A stretch of 64,000 nt of DNA from Bowmanella dokdonensis (GTDB lineage: Bacteria; Pseudomonadota; Gammaproteobacteria; Enterobacterales; Alteromonadaceae), in NCBI RefSeq assembly GCF_017254865.1, contig NZ_JAFKCV010000002.1, forward strand, positions 1 through 64,000. Direction: 5' to 3'. This document shows, one piece after another, positions 26,685 to 35,197 of the stretch. Each line of letters begins with the position of its first letter. Within the stretch, counting starts at the first letter, position 1. The position numbers and the translations under genes were made by a program. Under the pieces are notes generated by a model. It was given only the letters and a program-made list of their open reading frames with translations. It was not told the origin of the DNA and searched no databases.

Positions 26685-27380
26685 GTGAAGTACAAAAAAG
26701 TGGTGATTCTGACCGGCGCAGGCATTTCCGCCGAGTCCGGCCTTAGCACCTTCAGGGACAGCAATGGTTTATGGGAAAATCATCGGGTAGAGGAAGTGGC
26801 GACGCCAGAGGCCTTTGCCCGGGATCCGGATCTGGTTTACCGCTTTTACAATCTGAGGCGACAGCAATTGGCAAAGGTTCTGCCCAATGCAGCCCATCAT
26901 GCGCTGGCAAGGCTTGAAAGGGAATTTCCAGGGAATTTTTTACTGGTGTCTCAGAATGTGGATGATCTTCATCAGCGTGCAGGTAGCAGGAAATTGATTG
27001 CCATGCATGGTGAGCTGTCTAAAGCCCGTTGTATTCAGACAGAAGAGGTTTTTGATTTTCAGGGCGATTTTTCTCAAAGGGCTGGCTGTCAGTGCTGTCG
27101 GCCGGCGAGTAAGATTCGTCCCCACGTGGTCTGGTTTGGAGAAATGCCCCTGCAAATGGAGCATATTGGCAGGGCGCTGAGGGACGCTGATCTCTTTGTT
27201 GCCATTGGCACTTCCGGACAGGTTTATCCCGCAGCAGGCTTTGTTGCCGAAGCTAACCGGGCAGGGGCCCACAGCATTGAGATTAACTTGCAGTCCGGTT
27301 CAGGCACCTTTGCCCAAAAGCGTTGTGGTCTTGCCAGTCATCTGGTCCCGCGACTGGTCGATGAATTGCTCAAGACGTAA
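26685..27380 (+). CDS. cobB: NAD-dependent protein deacylase (sirtuin)
   Basis: About 232 residues, matching E. coli CobB along its length. Visible marks are VVILTGAGISAESGLSTFRD (NAD-binding), FYNLRRQQL with Tyr55 and Arg58, the pair that permits desuccinylation in class III sirtuins, SQNVDDLHQRAGS, the catalytic His108 in MHGEL, Cys residues in KARC and CQCC for zinc, and RPHVVWFGEMPL. It removes acyl groups from lysines and so tunes metabolic enzymes, for example acetyl-CoA synthetase. GTG at 26685 is preferred because GAGG lies 8 bases before it; GTG at 26676 is possible. Confidence 0.93.
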   Translation: MKYKKVVILTGAGISAESGLSTFRDSNGLWENHRVEEVATPEAFARDPDLVYRFYNLRRQQLAKVLPNAAHHALARLEREFPGNFLLVSQNVDDLHQRAGSRKLIAMHGELSKARCIQTEEVFDFQGDFSQRAGCQCCRPASKIRPHVVWFGEMPLQMEHIGRALRDADLFVAIGTSGQVYPAAGFVAEANRAGAHSIEINLQSGSGTFAQKRCGLASHLVPRLVDELLKT

Positions 27381-27391
27381 GGAAAAGAGGC

Positions 27392-28027
27392 ATGTTAGAT
27401 GCGCTGCAACCCTACTGGGTTGAATTTATCACTATCGCTACGGTTCATCTGCTTGCGGTGGCGAGCCCCGGCCCCGATTTTGCCATTGTACTCAGGCACA
27501 GTATCAGCTTCGGGCGCCGGGCTGCCGTGATTACCAGTGTCGGCATCGGTCTGGCCATTTTGCTGCATGTAGCCTATTCGTTGCTTGGCATAGGGTTGCT
27601 GATTAAAACCACTCCCTGGTTGTTCGATGTACTGAGCTATGCGGCGGCCGCTTATCTTGCCTGGATTGGCTTTAATGCCATCCGCAGCACACAGTCTTCA
27701 GCAGCACGCATCAACGGGGAATCCGGGCAAATCTCAGATAAGAAGGCTTTTGTGACGGGTTTTGTGACCAATGGGCTTAATCCCAAAGCAACCCTGTTCT
27801 TTCTTTCTTTGTTTGCCGTGGCCATATCAGCGCAGACGCCTAATCAGATTAAAATCTTCTATGGCCTTTATTTTGCCGTGGCCACAGCCTTGTGGTTTAT
27901 CGGCCTGTCTTTCTTCTTAAGTTCCAAGAACGTCAGGGACTTTATCCGACGTCAGGGCCACTGGTTTGACAGGATCATGGGCGTGCTGCTGATTGCCCTG
28001 GCCGTCAGGCTGGTATGGGGGATGTAG
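27392..28027 (+). CDS. LysE/RhtB-family amino-acid exporter
   Basis: 211 residues with about six membrane helices. The N-terminal LLAVASPGPDFAIVLRHSISFGRRAAVITSVGIG matches the LysE/RhtB exporter signature (SPGPDF and GR..G). These proteins export amino acids such as threonine or homoserine lactones by exchange with protons. It starts 12 bases after cobB, with a good ribosome site (AGGAAAAGAGG), so the two are probably cotranscribed. The exported substrate cannot be told from sequence. Confidence 0.9.
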   Translation: MLDALQPYWVEFITIATVHLLAVASPGPDFAIVLRHSISFGRRAAVITSVGIGLAILLHVAYSLLGIGLLIKTTPWLFDVLSYAAAAYLAWIGFNAIRSTQSSAARINGESGQISDKKAFVTGFVTNGLNPKATLFFLSLFAVAISAQTPNQIKIFYGLYFAVATALWFIGLSFFLSSKNVRDFIRRQGHWFDRIMGVLLIALAVRLVWGM

Positions 28028-28046
28028 CGGCAGATAGCCGTCCCCC
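28017..28046. terminator. GC-rich hairpin between convergent genes
   Basis: GGGGGA (28017-28022) pairs with TCCCCC (28041-28046), with an inner CGGC/GCCG. It lies between the ends of the LysE-type gene and the convergent secreted-protein gene. There is no clear T run, so its role as a terminator is only suggested. Confidence 0.35.
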
Positions 28047-28052
28047 GCATCA

Positions 28053-28664
28053 TTACCTGCCACGGACTTCGACTTCACCCACACCGACTTTGGCCTTGAT
28101 CTCGTAATGACCCTCGCCACGCCAGCTGACCTCTTCGCTGACGATAGCCCGATCGCTGCTGTAGTTGGTAAACCCCTTCAGATCGGCTTCGCCCACACCG
28201 GCTTCCAGTTCGATGCGCCGATAGTCCTTGCCAGCCAGTGAAACATCAATAGAGCCGACCCCTACCTCAACATCCAGGTCCCGGCTGGCATTCTCGATGT
28301 TCATTTCACCCACTCCCAACTCCAGAATCAGATTCAGGTGGGAGGGAACCTTCACATGCCACTCTTGTTCAGTATCTTCCAAATCCACTTCCAGTTTGAT
28401 GCGGTCGCTACTACTGCTTTGACGAACCTCAACATCGTCCCTATCAAAAGAGCTGAACCAACCTCCATCTGCTTCGCGTACCTTAACCCGATATTCGATA
28501 TCCGTACCTTCATAAGCCTCTATCTGCACCTCACCTACCGGGACATCCAGCACAAACAGCGTGGCGGAGCCTGCCGGTAAGCGGTCCTGAAGGGTTACCT
28601 CATCTTTTGCCAGGACCGGCAAGGCAAGAAGGGCTAATACTGAAATGATTAGTCTTGTGTTCAT
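28053..28664 (-). CDS. secreted repeat protein resembling DUF4097/adhesin-type beta-solenoids
   Basis: 203 residues with a signal peptide (about 1-19). The mature part repeats a beta-strand motif at about 20-residue spacing: VPVGEVQIEAYEG, LGVGEMNIENA, VGVGSIDVSLAG, AGVGEADLKG and VGVGEVEVRGR. It suggests a short beta-solenoid or stacked sheet like the DUF4097/DUF2807 group. The first half is rich in Asp, Glu and Ser. Function unknown. It is a single gene, convergent with the LysE-type exporter, and its promoter region (28665-28954) is shared with the membrane-protein gene running the other way. Confidence 0.7.
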   Translation of the reverse strand: MNTRLIISVLALLALPVLAKDEVTLQDRLPAGSATLFVLDVPVGEVQIEAYEGTDIEYRVKVREADGGWFSSFDRDDVEVRQSSSSDRIKLEVDLEDTEQEWHVKVPSHLNLILELGVGEMNIENASRDLDVEVGVGSIDVSLAGKDYRRIELEAGVGEADLKGFTNYSSDRAIVSEEVSWRGEGHYEIKAKVGVGEVEVRGR

Positions 28665-28954
28665 TGTGCGTTCTCCGTTTGTTGAAACCCCATGGGCTCA
28701 GTACTGTATGTTTTGCTTGAAGTGGATTATGCAAGTCAGGCACCAAGAATTTATTTCAACTAAAACAATGACATGGAAACCATTTTCTTAAGATGACTGT
28801 CTTATGATGGTGATTTTCCTGATTAATTGGCGAAACTGGCGACTGACAGACTTCAATAATCAGTGCGTTCGGCATGGCCCTGATCGCCCGCCCGCTGGTA
28901 TCATAGTCGCCATTGAAGTTGCTGAGGTTTAAAGCATTGCAGGAGAAAAAGCGT

Positions 28955-29680
28955 TTGGTGCTGGGTGGCAGCCTGGAGCACGCCCTGGCAGGGGAGTATA
29001 AAATCGATTTACGGGCCCTGCTCAAAGAAGGTTGGGCCCTTTCGAACACTAACCGGTGGGTAATGGTGCAGGCCGTGCTTTTGTTGGTGTCTCTGACCAT
29101 CGTTGGGGTGCTGGCGTACCTCAAACTAGCTGAAATTAAAGGTATTGAACCCACAGATCCACAGTTCCTTATGCTGGCGGAGCTTGGCTGGATAATCCTC
29201 AGTGCTCCGCTTTTTACCGGATTGATTATGATGGGCATCAATAACAGTGTCGGCGGTATCTGCAAGCCGGAGCAGCTGTTTCATTTTCTGCCCAGAACCC
29301 TGGTGCTGGCACTGACCGCCTTAATGTCGGGTTTGCTGGTGGAACTCGGCATGATGTTGTTTATCCTGCCCGGCCTGTACCTGATGGTGGCGACCAGCTT
29401 CAGCCTGCCATTGGTTGTGGAGAAGGGACTGACTCCAGCCAAAGCCATTTTTGTTTCCATCCGTGTGATTAATCATAAATGGCGCGAATTCCTGCTGCTC
29501 TACTGCCTGTTTGGCTGCCTGTTCTTCCTTAGCATTATCACCTTCGGCCTGGCCTTGTTCTGGGTGGCTCCCTTTTACTATGCGGTGAAAGGTCTGCTAT
29601 ACAGAGATATCTTTGGTATTACCGTGCGCGTTGATATCAGCACAGGGGTTCAGCATGACGAATCTGTCTTTCATGCGTGA
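28955..29680 (+). CDS. multi-pass membrane protein of the BPSS1780/YciC-like type
   Basis: About 241 residues with five to six membrane helices. The opening (EYKIDLRALLKEGWALSNTNRW) and LMMGINNSVGG..-like and GLYLMVATSFSLPLVVEKGLTPAKA blocks recall the BPSS1780/YciC family of uncharacterised membrane proteins. No upstream ATG is available after an in-frame TAG at 28904. TTG at 28955 is chosen because AGGAG lies 9 bases before it; TTG at 28913 or 28937 are alternatives. The 3' end overlaps the Bax-like gene by 26 bases, implying an operon of three with the DUF2987 gene. Confidence 0.7.
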   Translation: MVLGGSLEHALAGEYKIDLRALLKEGWALSNTNRWVMVQAVLLLVSLTIVGVLAYLKLAEIKGIEPTDPQFLMLAELGWIILSAPLFTGLIMMGINNSVGGICKPEQLFHFLPRTLVLALTALMSGLLVELGMMLFILPGLYLMVATSFSLPLVVEKGLTPAKAIFVSIRVINHKWREFLLLYCLFGCLFFLSIITFGLALFWVAPFYYAVKGLLYRDIFGITVRVDISTGVQHDESVFHA

Positions 29681-30458
29681 CAAGCCTCTTACTCAACTGC
29701 TCCGGCTTGTTTGGCTGGTGCTGGTCGGGGCGGCCCTGATTTATCCTTTTATCGGAGAGGAAGAGCAAACTCTTATACCCATGCCTGACGAAATTTCCGC
29801 CGAGGTACCGGATTTTTCCACCTATGAATCCATCGAAGAAAAGAAACAGGCATTCTTTGAATACTTACGTCCGGCAGTGAACTATCACAATCAACTGATT
29901 CTTCAGGAGCGCAATTTTGTTCAGGCCATGCGTCAGAAAATAATTGAAGGGCAGAAGCTGGGGCTGATCCAGAAGCGCCGGCTGGATAAACTGGCCCGCA
30001 TTTACAAACTGGACAAAGCGGTTAACGACCTGGACAGTATCAACAGACTGCTGCGCAGGGTGGATATAGTGCCGACCGAGCTGGTGCTCGTGCAGGCTGC
30101 CAATGAGTCGGCTTGGGGAACGTCAAGATTTGCCCGGGAAGGCTTTAATTTCTTCGGTATGTGGTGTTTCAGGCGAGGTTGTGGCTTTGTTCCGAGGCAA
30201 CGCGAAGAAGACTCCAGCCATGAGGTGGCCAGGTTCAAGGACCTGTCCCATGCAGTGCGGGCCTACCTGACCAATATCAACAGCCATTATGCTTACAGTG
30301 AACTGAGAGGGATCCGGGCTTCCCTGCGCCGCCATCAGCAGCCCGTGTCAGCGGAATATCTGGTGGACGGCCTGATGAGTTACTCTGAACGGGGACAGGA
30401 CTACATAGATGAACTGCTGCACATGATACGAACCAACAGGAAATATATTAATTCATGA
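29655..30458 (+). CDS. Bax-like glucosaminidase-family protein
   Basis: 267 residues from MTNLSFMRDK, with an N-terminal membrane anchor (about 14-32) and a C-terminal lysozyme-like glucosaminidase domain (PTELVLVQAANESAWGTSRFA, FFGMWCFRRGCG, HEVARFKDLSHAVRAYLTNINSHYAY). This matches E. coli Bax, a presumed peptidoglycan N-acetylglucosaminidase of the inner-membrane outer face. The likely catalytic Glu is in ANESAWG. It overlaps the membrane-protein gene upstream and the DUF2987 gene downstream by 4 bases. Confidence 0.87.
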   Translation: MTNLSFMRDKPLTQLLRLVWLVLVGAALIYPFIGEEEQTLIPMPDEISAEVPDFSTYESIEEKKQAFFEYLRPAVNYHNQLILQERNFVQAMRQKIIEGQKLGLIQKRRLDKLARIYKLDKAVNDLDSINRLLRRVDIVPTELVLVQAANESAWGTSRFAREGFNFFGMWCFRRGCGFVPRQREEDSSHEVARFKDLSHAVRAYLTNINSHYAYSELRGIRASLRRHQQPVSAEYLVDGLMSYSERGQDYIDELLHMIRTNRKYINS

Positions 30459-31105
30459 AATCTGCCATCCTGCTGATCACCGCGCTGGCGGGACCCCCCC
30501 TTGTCCTGGCCGAACCACTTGAGTTGGACTACGCCAGTCTATACTGCCATACCCGGCAACTGGATGATGAACAACTGGATGCCCTGCAGTTTGCTTTTGG
30601 CTTCAAACATCATCAGAAGGGACATTTGTGCGGCATTGAGTCGGCGTACATTCATACGCCAAAACAGGATATCCCTGTCCGGATAAACAATGAACAGCGA
30701 TTCGTGGTGCCGTCAGAAAAGGCCCTGAAGCTGGCCAAAGCCGTGGTCAGGTTTGAACTTGCTGAACCGGTTAATCAATGTGACATGTCGGTGCAGCTTG
30801 AGACCAAACCCCAATATCTGAAATCGCGCTATGACCTGGAAGAATTGCGTGAGATCTTTATTCAGTACCAGACGTTCTTCGATGACATGGGCGGTTTTCT
30901 GTCTTTTATGATGCCATCGGTACAGGGACTCAAACTGCAGTTTGGCACAGAAGTGACGGAGCAACCCAGTATGTACGGATTGCAGCCGCCGGCGTTGCAG
31001 AACCATCAACTGAATTTGAATGAAGCCTTTCTGCAGGGGCAGGGAAGCATTGATTTACCTGCCGCTCCCCTGCGGATTACTGCTATTACTCAGCAGGACG
31101 GATAA
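30455..31105 (+). CDS. exported DUF2987 protein
   Basis: 216 residues with a signal peptide (about 1-19, ...LVLAEP). The mature part (LELDYASLYCHTRQLDDEQLDALQFAFGF, HLCGIESAYIHTP, FVVPSEKALKLAKAVVRFEL) matches DUF2987, found mainly in Shewanella, Vibrio and Alteromonas. It has a Cys pair that could form a disulfide in the periplasm. Function unknown. It overlaps the Bax-like gene by 4 bases, so a cell-envelope role is likely by association. The end is 2 bases from the convergent end of ttcA. Confidence 0.82.
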   Translation: MKSAILLITALAGPPLVLAEPLELDYASLYCHTRQLDDEQLDALQFAFGFKHHQKGHLCGIESAYIHTPKQDIPVRINNEQRFVVPSEKALKLAKAVVRFELAEPVNQCDMSVQLETKPQYLKSRYDLEELREIFIQYQTFFDDMGGFLSFMMPSVQGLKLQFGTEVTEQPSMYGLQPPALQNHQLNLNEAFLQGQGSIDLPAAPLRITAITQQDG

Positions 31106-31107
31106 CT

Positions 31108-32028
31108 TTAATCCAGGTTAACTATCTTAAGTTCAGCAAAGGCTTCTTCCACCTGAAATGAAGGGGGTACGGCAGGCAGCTCCGGTGCATCGAAGCCGAT
31201 ATCGCCCCCTTCATAGGGAGTTTCCTGCGTCTTCAGCCCGCTAAAGTCAAACAGATTGGGATCGGCCAAGTGGGAGGGTGTTACGCTCTGCAGAGCTCTG
31301 GCCATATTCTCTATCCGTCCCGGGTACTGCTTGTCCCAGCCTTGTAACATCTGTTTGATGACCTTACGTTGCAGGTTCTCCTGCGAACCACAGAGATTAC
31401 AGGGGATGATGGGAAATTCCAGCAGCTGAGCGTAGCGATCAATGTCCTTTTCGGCGCAATAGGCCAATGGCCGGATAACCATCTGTTTACCATCATCACT
31501 GACCAGTTTTGGAGGCATGGATTTCAGCTTGCCGCCGTAAAACATGTTCAGGAACAGGGTTTCGAGCATGTCATCACGGTGATGGCCGAGGGCAATTTTT
31601 GTCGCACCCAGTTCGGTGGCAGTGCGATAAAGAATTCCTCTTCTTAATCGGGAGCATAGAGAACAGGTGGTTTTACCTTCGGGTATCTTGTCTCTGACAA
31701 TGCTGTAAGTGTCTTCAGTGACGATTTTGAAGGGGACACCGATGGACTGCAGATATTCAGGCAGTACATGGGCGGGGAAACCCGGTTGTTTCTGATCCAG
31801 GTTGACGGCAATGAGTTCAAAACGAATCGGCGCAATCCGCTGCAGGTAGCGCAGTATATCCAGCATGGTATAGCTGTCTTTGCCGCCGGAGAGGCAGACC
31901 ATGATGCGGTCACCTTCCTCTATCATTTTGAAATCTTCAATAGCCTTGCCGACGCCACGGCGCAGGCGCTTCTGCAGCTTGTTGAAACCGTATTTCTGCT
32001 TGCCGGTGAGTTCGTCTAATCGCGTCAT
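31108..32028 (-). CDS. ttcA: tRNA 2-thiocytidine biosynthesis protein TtcA
   Basis: 306 residues from [10 protein letters not shown]. It carries the PP-loop SGGKDS (47-52), then CSLC and [12 protein letters not shown], the cysteines that hold a [4Fe-4S] cluster, and [19 protein letters not shown]. TtcA thiolates cytidine 32 in certain tRNAs in an ATP-dependent reaction. Forty-eight further residues are open upstream but lack family similarity. The gene is flanked upstream by a DUF4112 gene (64 bases away) in the fnr-uspE block, as often seen in Shewanella and Vibrio. Confidence 0.95.
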   Translation of the reverse strand: MTRLDELTGKQKYGFNKLQKRLRRGVGKAIEDFKMIEEGDRIMVCLSGGKDSYTMLDILRYLQRIAPIRFELIAVNLDQKQPGFPAHVLPEYLQSIGVPFKIVTEDTYSIVRDKIPEGKTTCSLCSRLRRGILYRTATELGATKIALGHHRDDMLETLFLNMFYGGKLKSMPPKLVSDDGKQMVIRPLAYCAEKDIDRYAQLLEFPIIPCNLCGSQENLQRKVIKQMLQGWDKQYPGRIENMARALQSVTPSHLADPNLFDFSGLKTQETPYEGGDIGFDAPELPAVPPSFQVEEAFAELKIVNLD

Positions 32029-32092
32029 TGGGCACCCCTGAATTAAGGCGGCGATTATAACTAAACAGCCGGCAAATGACAGGGCGTCCGGG

Positions 32093-32488
32093 TCAATTCT
32101 TCTCCCACCAGGACTCCAGCAATGCCAGGTTACGACGATTGGCCTTGAAAAAAATATCCAGCAGATCGCCAACCACAGGAACAGAACCGAGCAGAAAATC
32201 AGCCAGACTGTTAGCCGTCATTCGCAGGCACAGGATCCAGGGAGCACCCAGCTTTCTGGCCAGCATCACCAGTCGCAAAGAAACCAGACCCATGAGCAGA
32301 TCTCCCAGGCCGGGAATCAGTCCGACAATAAAGTCCCAACCGAAAGAGAGCCTTGTCCCCGGGACCCTAAAGGCCCCATCGGTCAATCTTGCCAGCTTTC
32401 TCGCCTGCAGTATTTCTTTGGGTATCTGAGTATTGTCTTGCCTGGTGGACAAATCAGTGCGTCTCCTGCATCCGGTGGCTATGCCCAC
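32093..32488 (-). CDS. DUF4112 membrane-associated protein
   Basis: 131 residues. The segment [40 protein letters not shown] with [29 protein letters not shown] is the DUF4112 pattern: two hydrophobic hairpins each with a G-D turn (PGLGD, PVVGD). Function unknown. The GTG at 32488 shares its first G with the TAG stop of uspE, so reinitiation after uspE is plausible. The first 25 residues are not conserved in feel and an internal start is possible. Confidence 0.75.
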   Translation of the reverse strand: MGIATGCRRRTDLSTRQDNTQIPKEILQARKLARLTDGAFRVPGTRLSFGWDFIVGLIPGLGDLLMGLVSLRLVMLARKLGAPWILCLRMTANSLADFLLGSVPVVGDLLDIFFKANRRNLALLESWWEKN

Positions 32489-33420
32489 TATTTCTGCAAG
32501 GGACTGACAAAACCTTCTGGTTTAATGGCCAGCACGTCACAATCCAGCGTACCTATTACATGCTCAGCCGTGTTGCCGATAAGGGCCGCTGAAATGCCAT
32601 GGCGGCCCACAGTGCCAATCACCACCAGTTCGGCATCCATGTCCTTGGCTACCTGAGGTATGACATCTTCGGGCAAACCTTCCTGCACGAAACACTGCTC
32701 ATCAGTGACTCCATAGGTGCTGGCGAACGTCTTCATGGCATCCTGATGATGGTTGCGCACCGACTGGTTGAAACTGGCCGGATCAAACTCCGGTATTTCG
32801 ATAGCGATATTGACCGGTGTACCAGGATAGGAGTTGACCAAGTTGACCCTTCCGTTGAGCGTCTTTGCAAACTCCATGGCGGTACGGGTGACACGCTGAT
32901 TCAGCGACTTATGCTCTTCGTCTTCGGTGCCGACATTGACAGCGGCAAGAATATTGCCGCCCTCCGGCCATTCGTGCTCTTTCACCAGCAACACGGGAAC
33001 CGGCGCTTTGCGCATCAGATGCCAGTCGGTGGGGGTGAAAATAACGGACTTGAGGCCACCATGACCCTGCGTCCCTTTGATAATAAGGTCATACTGATTT
33101 TCGAGGGTTTCATAGATGATGCTTTCAAACGGACGGTTGTGCCATACAACTTTAACGTCCACAGACAGGCTCTTGTCGGTAACCTGTTTGTCCACCAGTT
33201 CGGTCAGCCATTCTGTTCTGTCGTCTACCACCGCCTGGCGCATGGTTTCCCGCTCATCCACGGACAACATGGTGGTCATTTCATAGGAGAAATCATAAAT
33301 GGACAGGAAAGCTGTCAGACTGGCACCTGTCTTTCTGGCCAGATCCATGGCCCGGCCAAGGGCTTTTTGCTGTTCCTGCGTGGGGTCGATGACGACCAGT
33401 AATTTATTGTAATTGATCAT
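32488..33420 (-). CDS. uspE: universal stress protein E
   Basis: 310 residues from MINYNKLLVVIDP, made of two tandem Usp domains (about 1-150 and 155-305). The second ends VVIGTVGRHGISAALIGNTAEHVIG, with the GxxGxxG(S/A) nucleotide motif. UspE-type proteins act in stress survival and motility/aggregation in E. coli. It lies directly downstream of fnr, as in enterics. An FNR-type box is 69 bases before the start, with a good -10 (TATACT) at 33445-33450 on the minus strand. ATG at 33420 is chosen over 33435 because AGGGA precedes it. Confidence 0.92.
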   Translation of the reverse strand: MINYNKLLVVIDPTQEQQKALGRAMDLARKTGASLTAFLSIYDFSYEMTTMLSVDERETMRQAVVDDRTEWLTELVDKQVTDKSLSVDVKVVWHNRPFESIIYETLENQYDLIIKGTQGHGGLKSVIFTPTDWHLMRKAPVPVLLVKEHEWPEGGNILAAVNVGTEDEEHKSLNQRVTRTAMEFAKTLNGRVNLVNSYPGTPVNIAIEIPEFDPASFNQSVRNHHQDAMKTFASTYGVTDEQCFVQEGLPEDVIPQVAKDMDAELVVIGTVGRHGISAALIGNTAEHVIGTLDCDVLAIKPEGFVSPLQK

Positions 33421-33488
33421 TTTCCCTACCATCAACGTGAATGTAGTATAAGTCTATGTTAGGGCAGTATTTTTATCCAACCTACAAG

Positions 33489-33502
33489 TTGAGCAAGATC
33501 AA
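33489..33502 (-). promoter_or_regulatory. FNR-type box upstream of uspE
   Basis: TTGAGCAAGATCAA, which differs by one base from TTGAT-N4-ATCAA. It lies between fnr and uspE, 69 bases before the uspE ATG. A -10-like TATACT without a good -35 lies downstream, consistent with an activator-dependent promoter. Confidence 0.65.
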
Positions 33503-33510
33503 TATTCCTG

Positions 33511-34245
33511 TTAATTGACCCCAGCGGCCAGCAGTGGCGCGTCAACCAGTTCCAGCATCGCCTGGGGTTTCAGGAGAGTAATAAACTTACCTTCCACCTG
33601 GATCAGTCCTTCTTTCTGAAAGCGGGTCAATAACCGACTGATGGTTTCTACCGTCAGGCCCAGAAAGTTGCCGATTTCACCCCGGGTCATACTCAGGCGG
33701 AATTGGCTGCTGGAAAAGCCCCGCTCGTGGTAACGGCGGCCCAGATGGCTGAGGAAATAGGCCAATCGCTGATGGGCAGTGCGTTTGTTGAGCAACATGA
33801 ACATGTCCTGATCTTCTTGGATCTCATGGCTCATCAGCCGCATAACCTGCTGCCTGAGCCTGGGCAGATCCCCGGATAGGTTTTCCAGGGTGGAGTAGGG
33901 GATCTCACAAACCATGGACGTCTCCAGAGCCTGTGCAAAGCTCCGGTGGTGCTGATGATGGATGGCGTCAAAACCGATGATGTCCCCGGGCAGGTGAAAG
34001 CCGGTGATCTGTTCCTCACCATCGGAAGCCAGGGTAAAACTCTTGAATGAACCGGACCGCACTGCAAACAGACTGTTGAGGGGCTCTCCGGACTGGAACA
34101 GGCGCTCGTTCTTCTGAAACGGGCGCTTGCGCTGGATGATATTGTCCAGTTTTTCCAGCTCATTGCTGTTCAGCGTAAAGGGCAGGCAAAGCTGACTTAT
34201 GCTGCAGTTTTGGCAATGAATGGTGCAATCGCGATAATTTTTCAT
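33511..34245 (-). CDS. fnr: oxygen-responsive transcription regulator Fnr (EtrA-type)
   Basis: 244 residues, full Fnr length. The N-terminal cluster ligands are Cys11, Cys14 and Cys20 ([10 protein letters not shown]), with Cys113 in the sensor domain (SMVCEIPY), so all four [4Fe-4S] ligands are present, plus an extra Cys7. The C-terminal helix-turn-helix ([27 protein letters not shown]) carries the E..SR motif that reads TTGAT. It should activate or repress genes when oxygen falls. It sits between the cbb3 maturation genes and uspE. FNR-type boxes at 33489, 41553 and 44642 are probable targets. Confidence 0.95.
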   Translation of the reverse strand: MKNYRDCTIHCQNCSISQLCLPFTLNSNELEKLDNIIQRKRPFQKNERLFQSGEPLNSLFAVRSGSFKSFTLASDGEEQITGFHLPGDIIGFDAIHHQHHRSFAQALETSMVCEIPYSTLENLSGDLPRLRQQVMRLMSHEIQEDQDMFMLLNKRTAHQRLAYFLSHLGRRYHERGFSSSQFRLSMTRGEIGNFLGLTVETISRLLTRFQKEGLIQVEGKFITLLKPQAMLELVDAPLLAAGVN

Positions 34246-34353
34246 GGGTGTTAGACAGCTATAATCCGGGCATGATTACCCGTTAGGATAGCACCTTTTA
34301 CTGAGGAAGAAATCAGCCCGTGGTCAGATTATGGTCGTATGCCATAAACCGAC

Positions 34354-35025
34354 TCAGGTCACGCGCAGCAAAGCATTGCCGAGTATCACCAGTCCGGTTA
34401 TTGCCAACAACAGCGCAATCCAGCGTTTGGTGGCAGGATGTCGCAACAGGCTTTGCAACTGGTGACTGAAACTGCCCAGACTCAGCAGGGCCGGCAGGGT
34501 GCCCAGACCAAACAGCAGCATGATCCCGGCGCCCTGGTGCCAGGAACCGGCCGCCAGACTCCAGCTCAGGGTGGAATAGACCAGGCCACAGGGCAGCCAT
34601 CCCCAGATTATTCCGTAGGGCAGCGCGGCCAGCGGATGCCGGAAAGGCAACAAATGTTTTGATACAGGAACCAAAGGTTTCCACACGATGGCTCCCAGTT
34701 TTTCCAGCCAGGCCAGGCCCCGCCACCAATTACCGATGTACAACGCCAGTAACAACAGGAAGAGACCACTTAACAGATTAAGCCAGACGATCCCCTGTTC
34801 GACGCGGTGAGAAAACATCGCCCCCAAACCGCCGGTCAGCGCCCCGGCCAGACTGTAACTCAACAGTCTACCGGCATGGTAGCTGACCATGTAGGGCAGG
34901 GCTGCCCGCTGTCTGGGAATGGAAAAACTCAAAGCCCCTACAATACCCCCACACATGGCCACACAGTGTACACTGCCAGCCAGCCCAATCAGAAAAGCGG
35001 CCCCCAGGGAGAGACTACTGTCCAT
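34354..35025 (-). CDS. TauE/SafE-type membrane protein of the cbb3 maturation cluster (COG2836)
   Basis: 223 residues from MDSSLSLGAA, with six or so membrane segments. The first helix carries GLAGSVHCVAMCGGIVGAL, a Cys/His/Met-bearing motif typical of the COG2836 'sulfite exporter TauE/SafE' proteins that sit between ccoS and fnr. These are thought to help copper delivery or assembly of cytochrome oxidases, not sulfite export. It overlaps the end of ccoS by 11 bases and is followed by fnr. The reading frame extends upstream but overlaps ccoS. Confidence 0.85.
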   Translation of the reverse strand: MDSSLSLGAAFLIGLAGSVHCVAMCGGIVGALSFSIPRQRAALPYMVSYHAGRLLSYSLAGALTGGLGAMFSHRVEQGIVWLNLLSGLFLLLLALYIGNWWRGLAWLEKLGAIVWKPLVPVSKHLLPFRHPLAALPYGIIWGWLPCGLVYSTLSWSLAAGSWHQGAGIMLLFGLGTLPALLSLGSFSHQLQSLLRHPATKRWIALLLAITGLVILGNALLRVT

Positions 35026-35194
35026 CTTTATCCTGCGGCTTGTCGGTTTTGTCATCCTGCTCGTCAAACAGAATGCTGTGTCCCTGCCGCTCAAGATCTT
35101 CAAACTGTCCGGATTTTACCGCCCAGAAAAATAGGATCACTGCCAGGGTCACCAGCAGGATAGCGATAGGGATCAAAATATATAGAATTCCCAT
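35015..35194 (-). CDS. ccoS: cbb3-type oxidase assembly protein CcoS
   Basis: 59 residues: one membrane helix (MGILYILIPIAILLVTLAVI, then LFFWAVKSGQFEDLERQG) and a short acidic, lysine-rich tail. The FFWAVKSGQFEDLE segment is the CcoS/FixS signature. CcoS is needed for heme and copper insertion into the cbb3 oxidase. It starts 3 bases downstream of the ccoI stop and its stop overlaps the TauE/SafE-like gene by 11 bases. It is very short and easily missed. Confidence 0.93.
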   Translation of the reverse strand: MGILYILIPIAILLVTLAVILFFWAVKSGQFEDLERQGHSILFDEQDDKTDKPQDKDGQ

Positions 35195-35197
35195 TCT

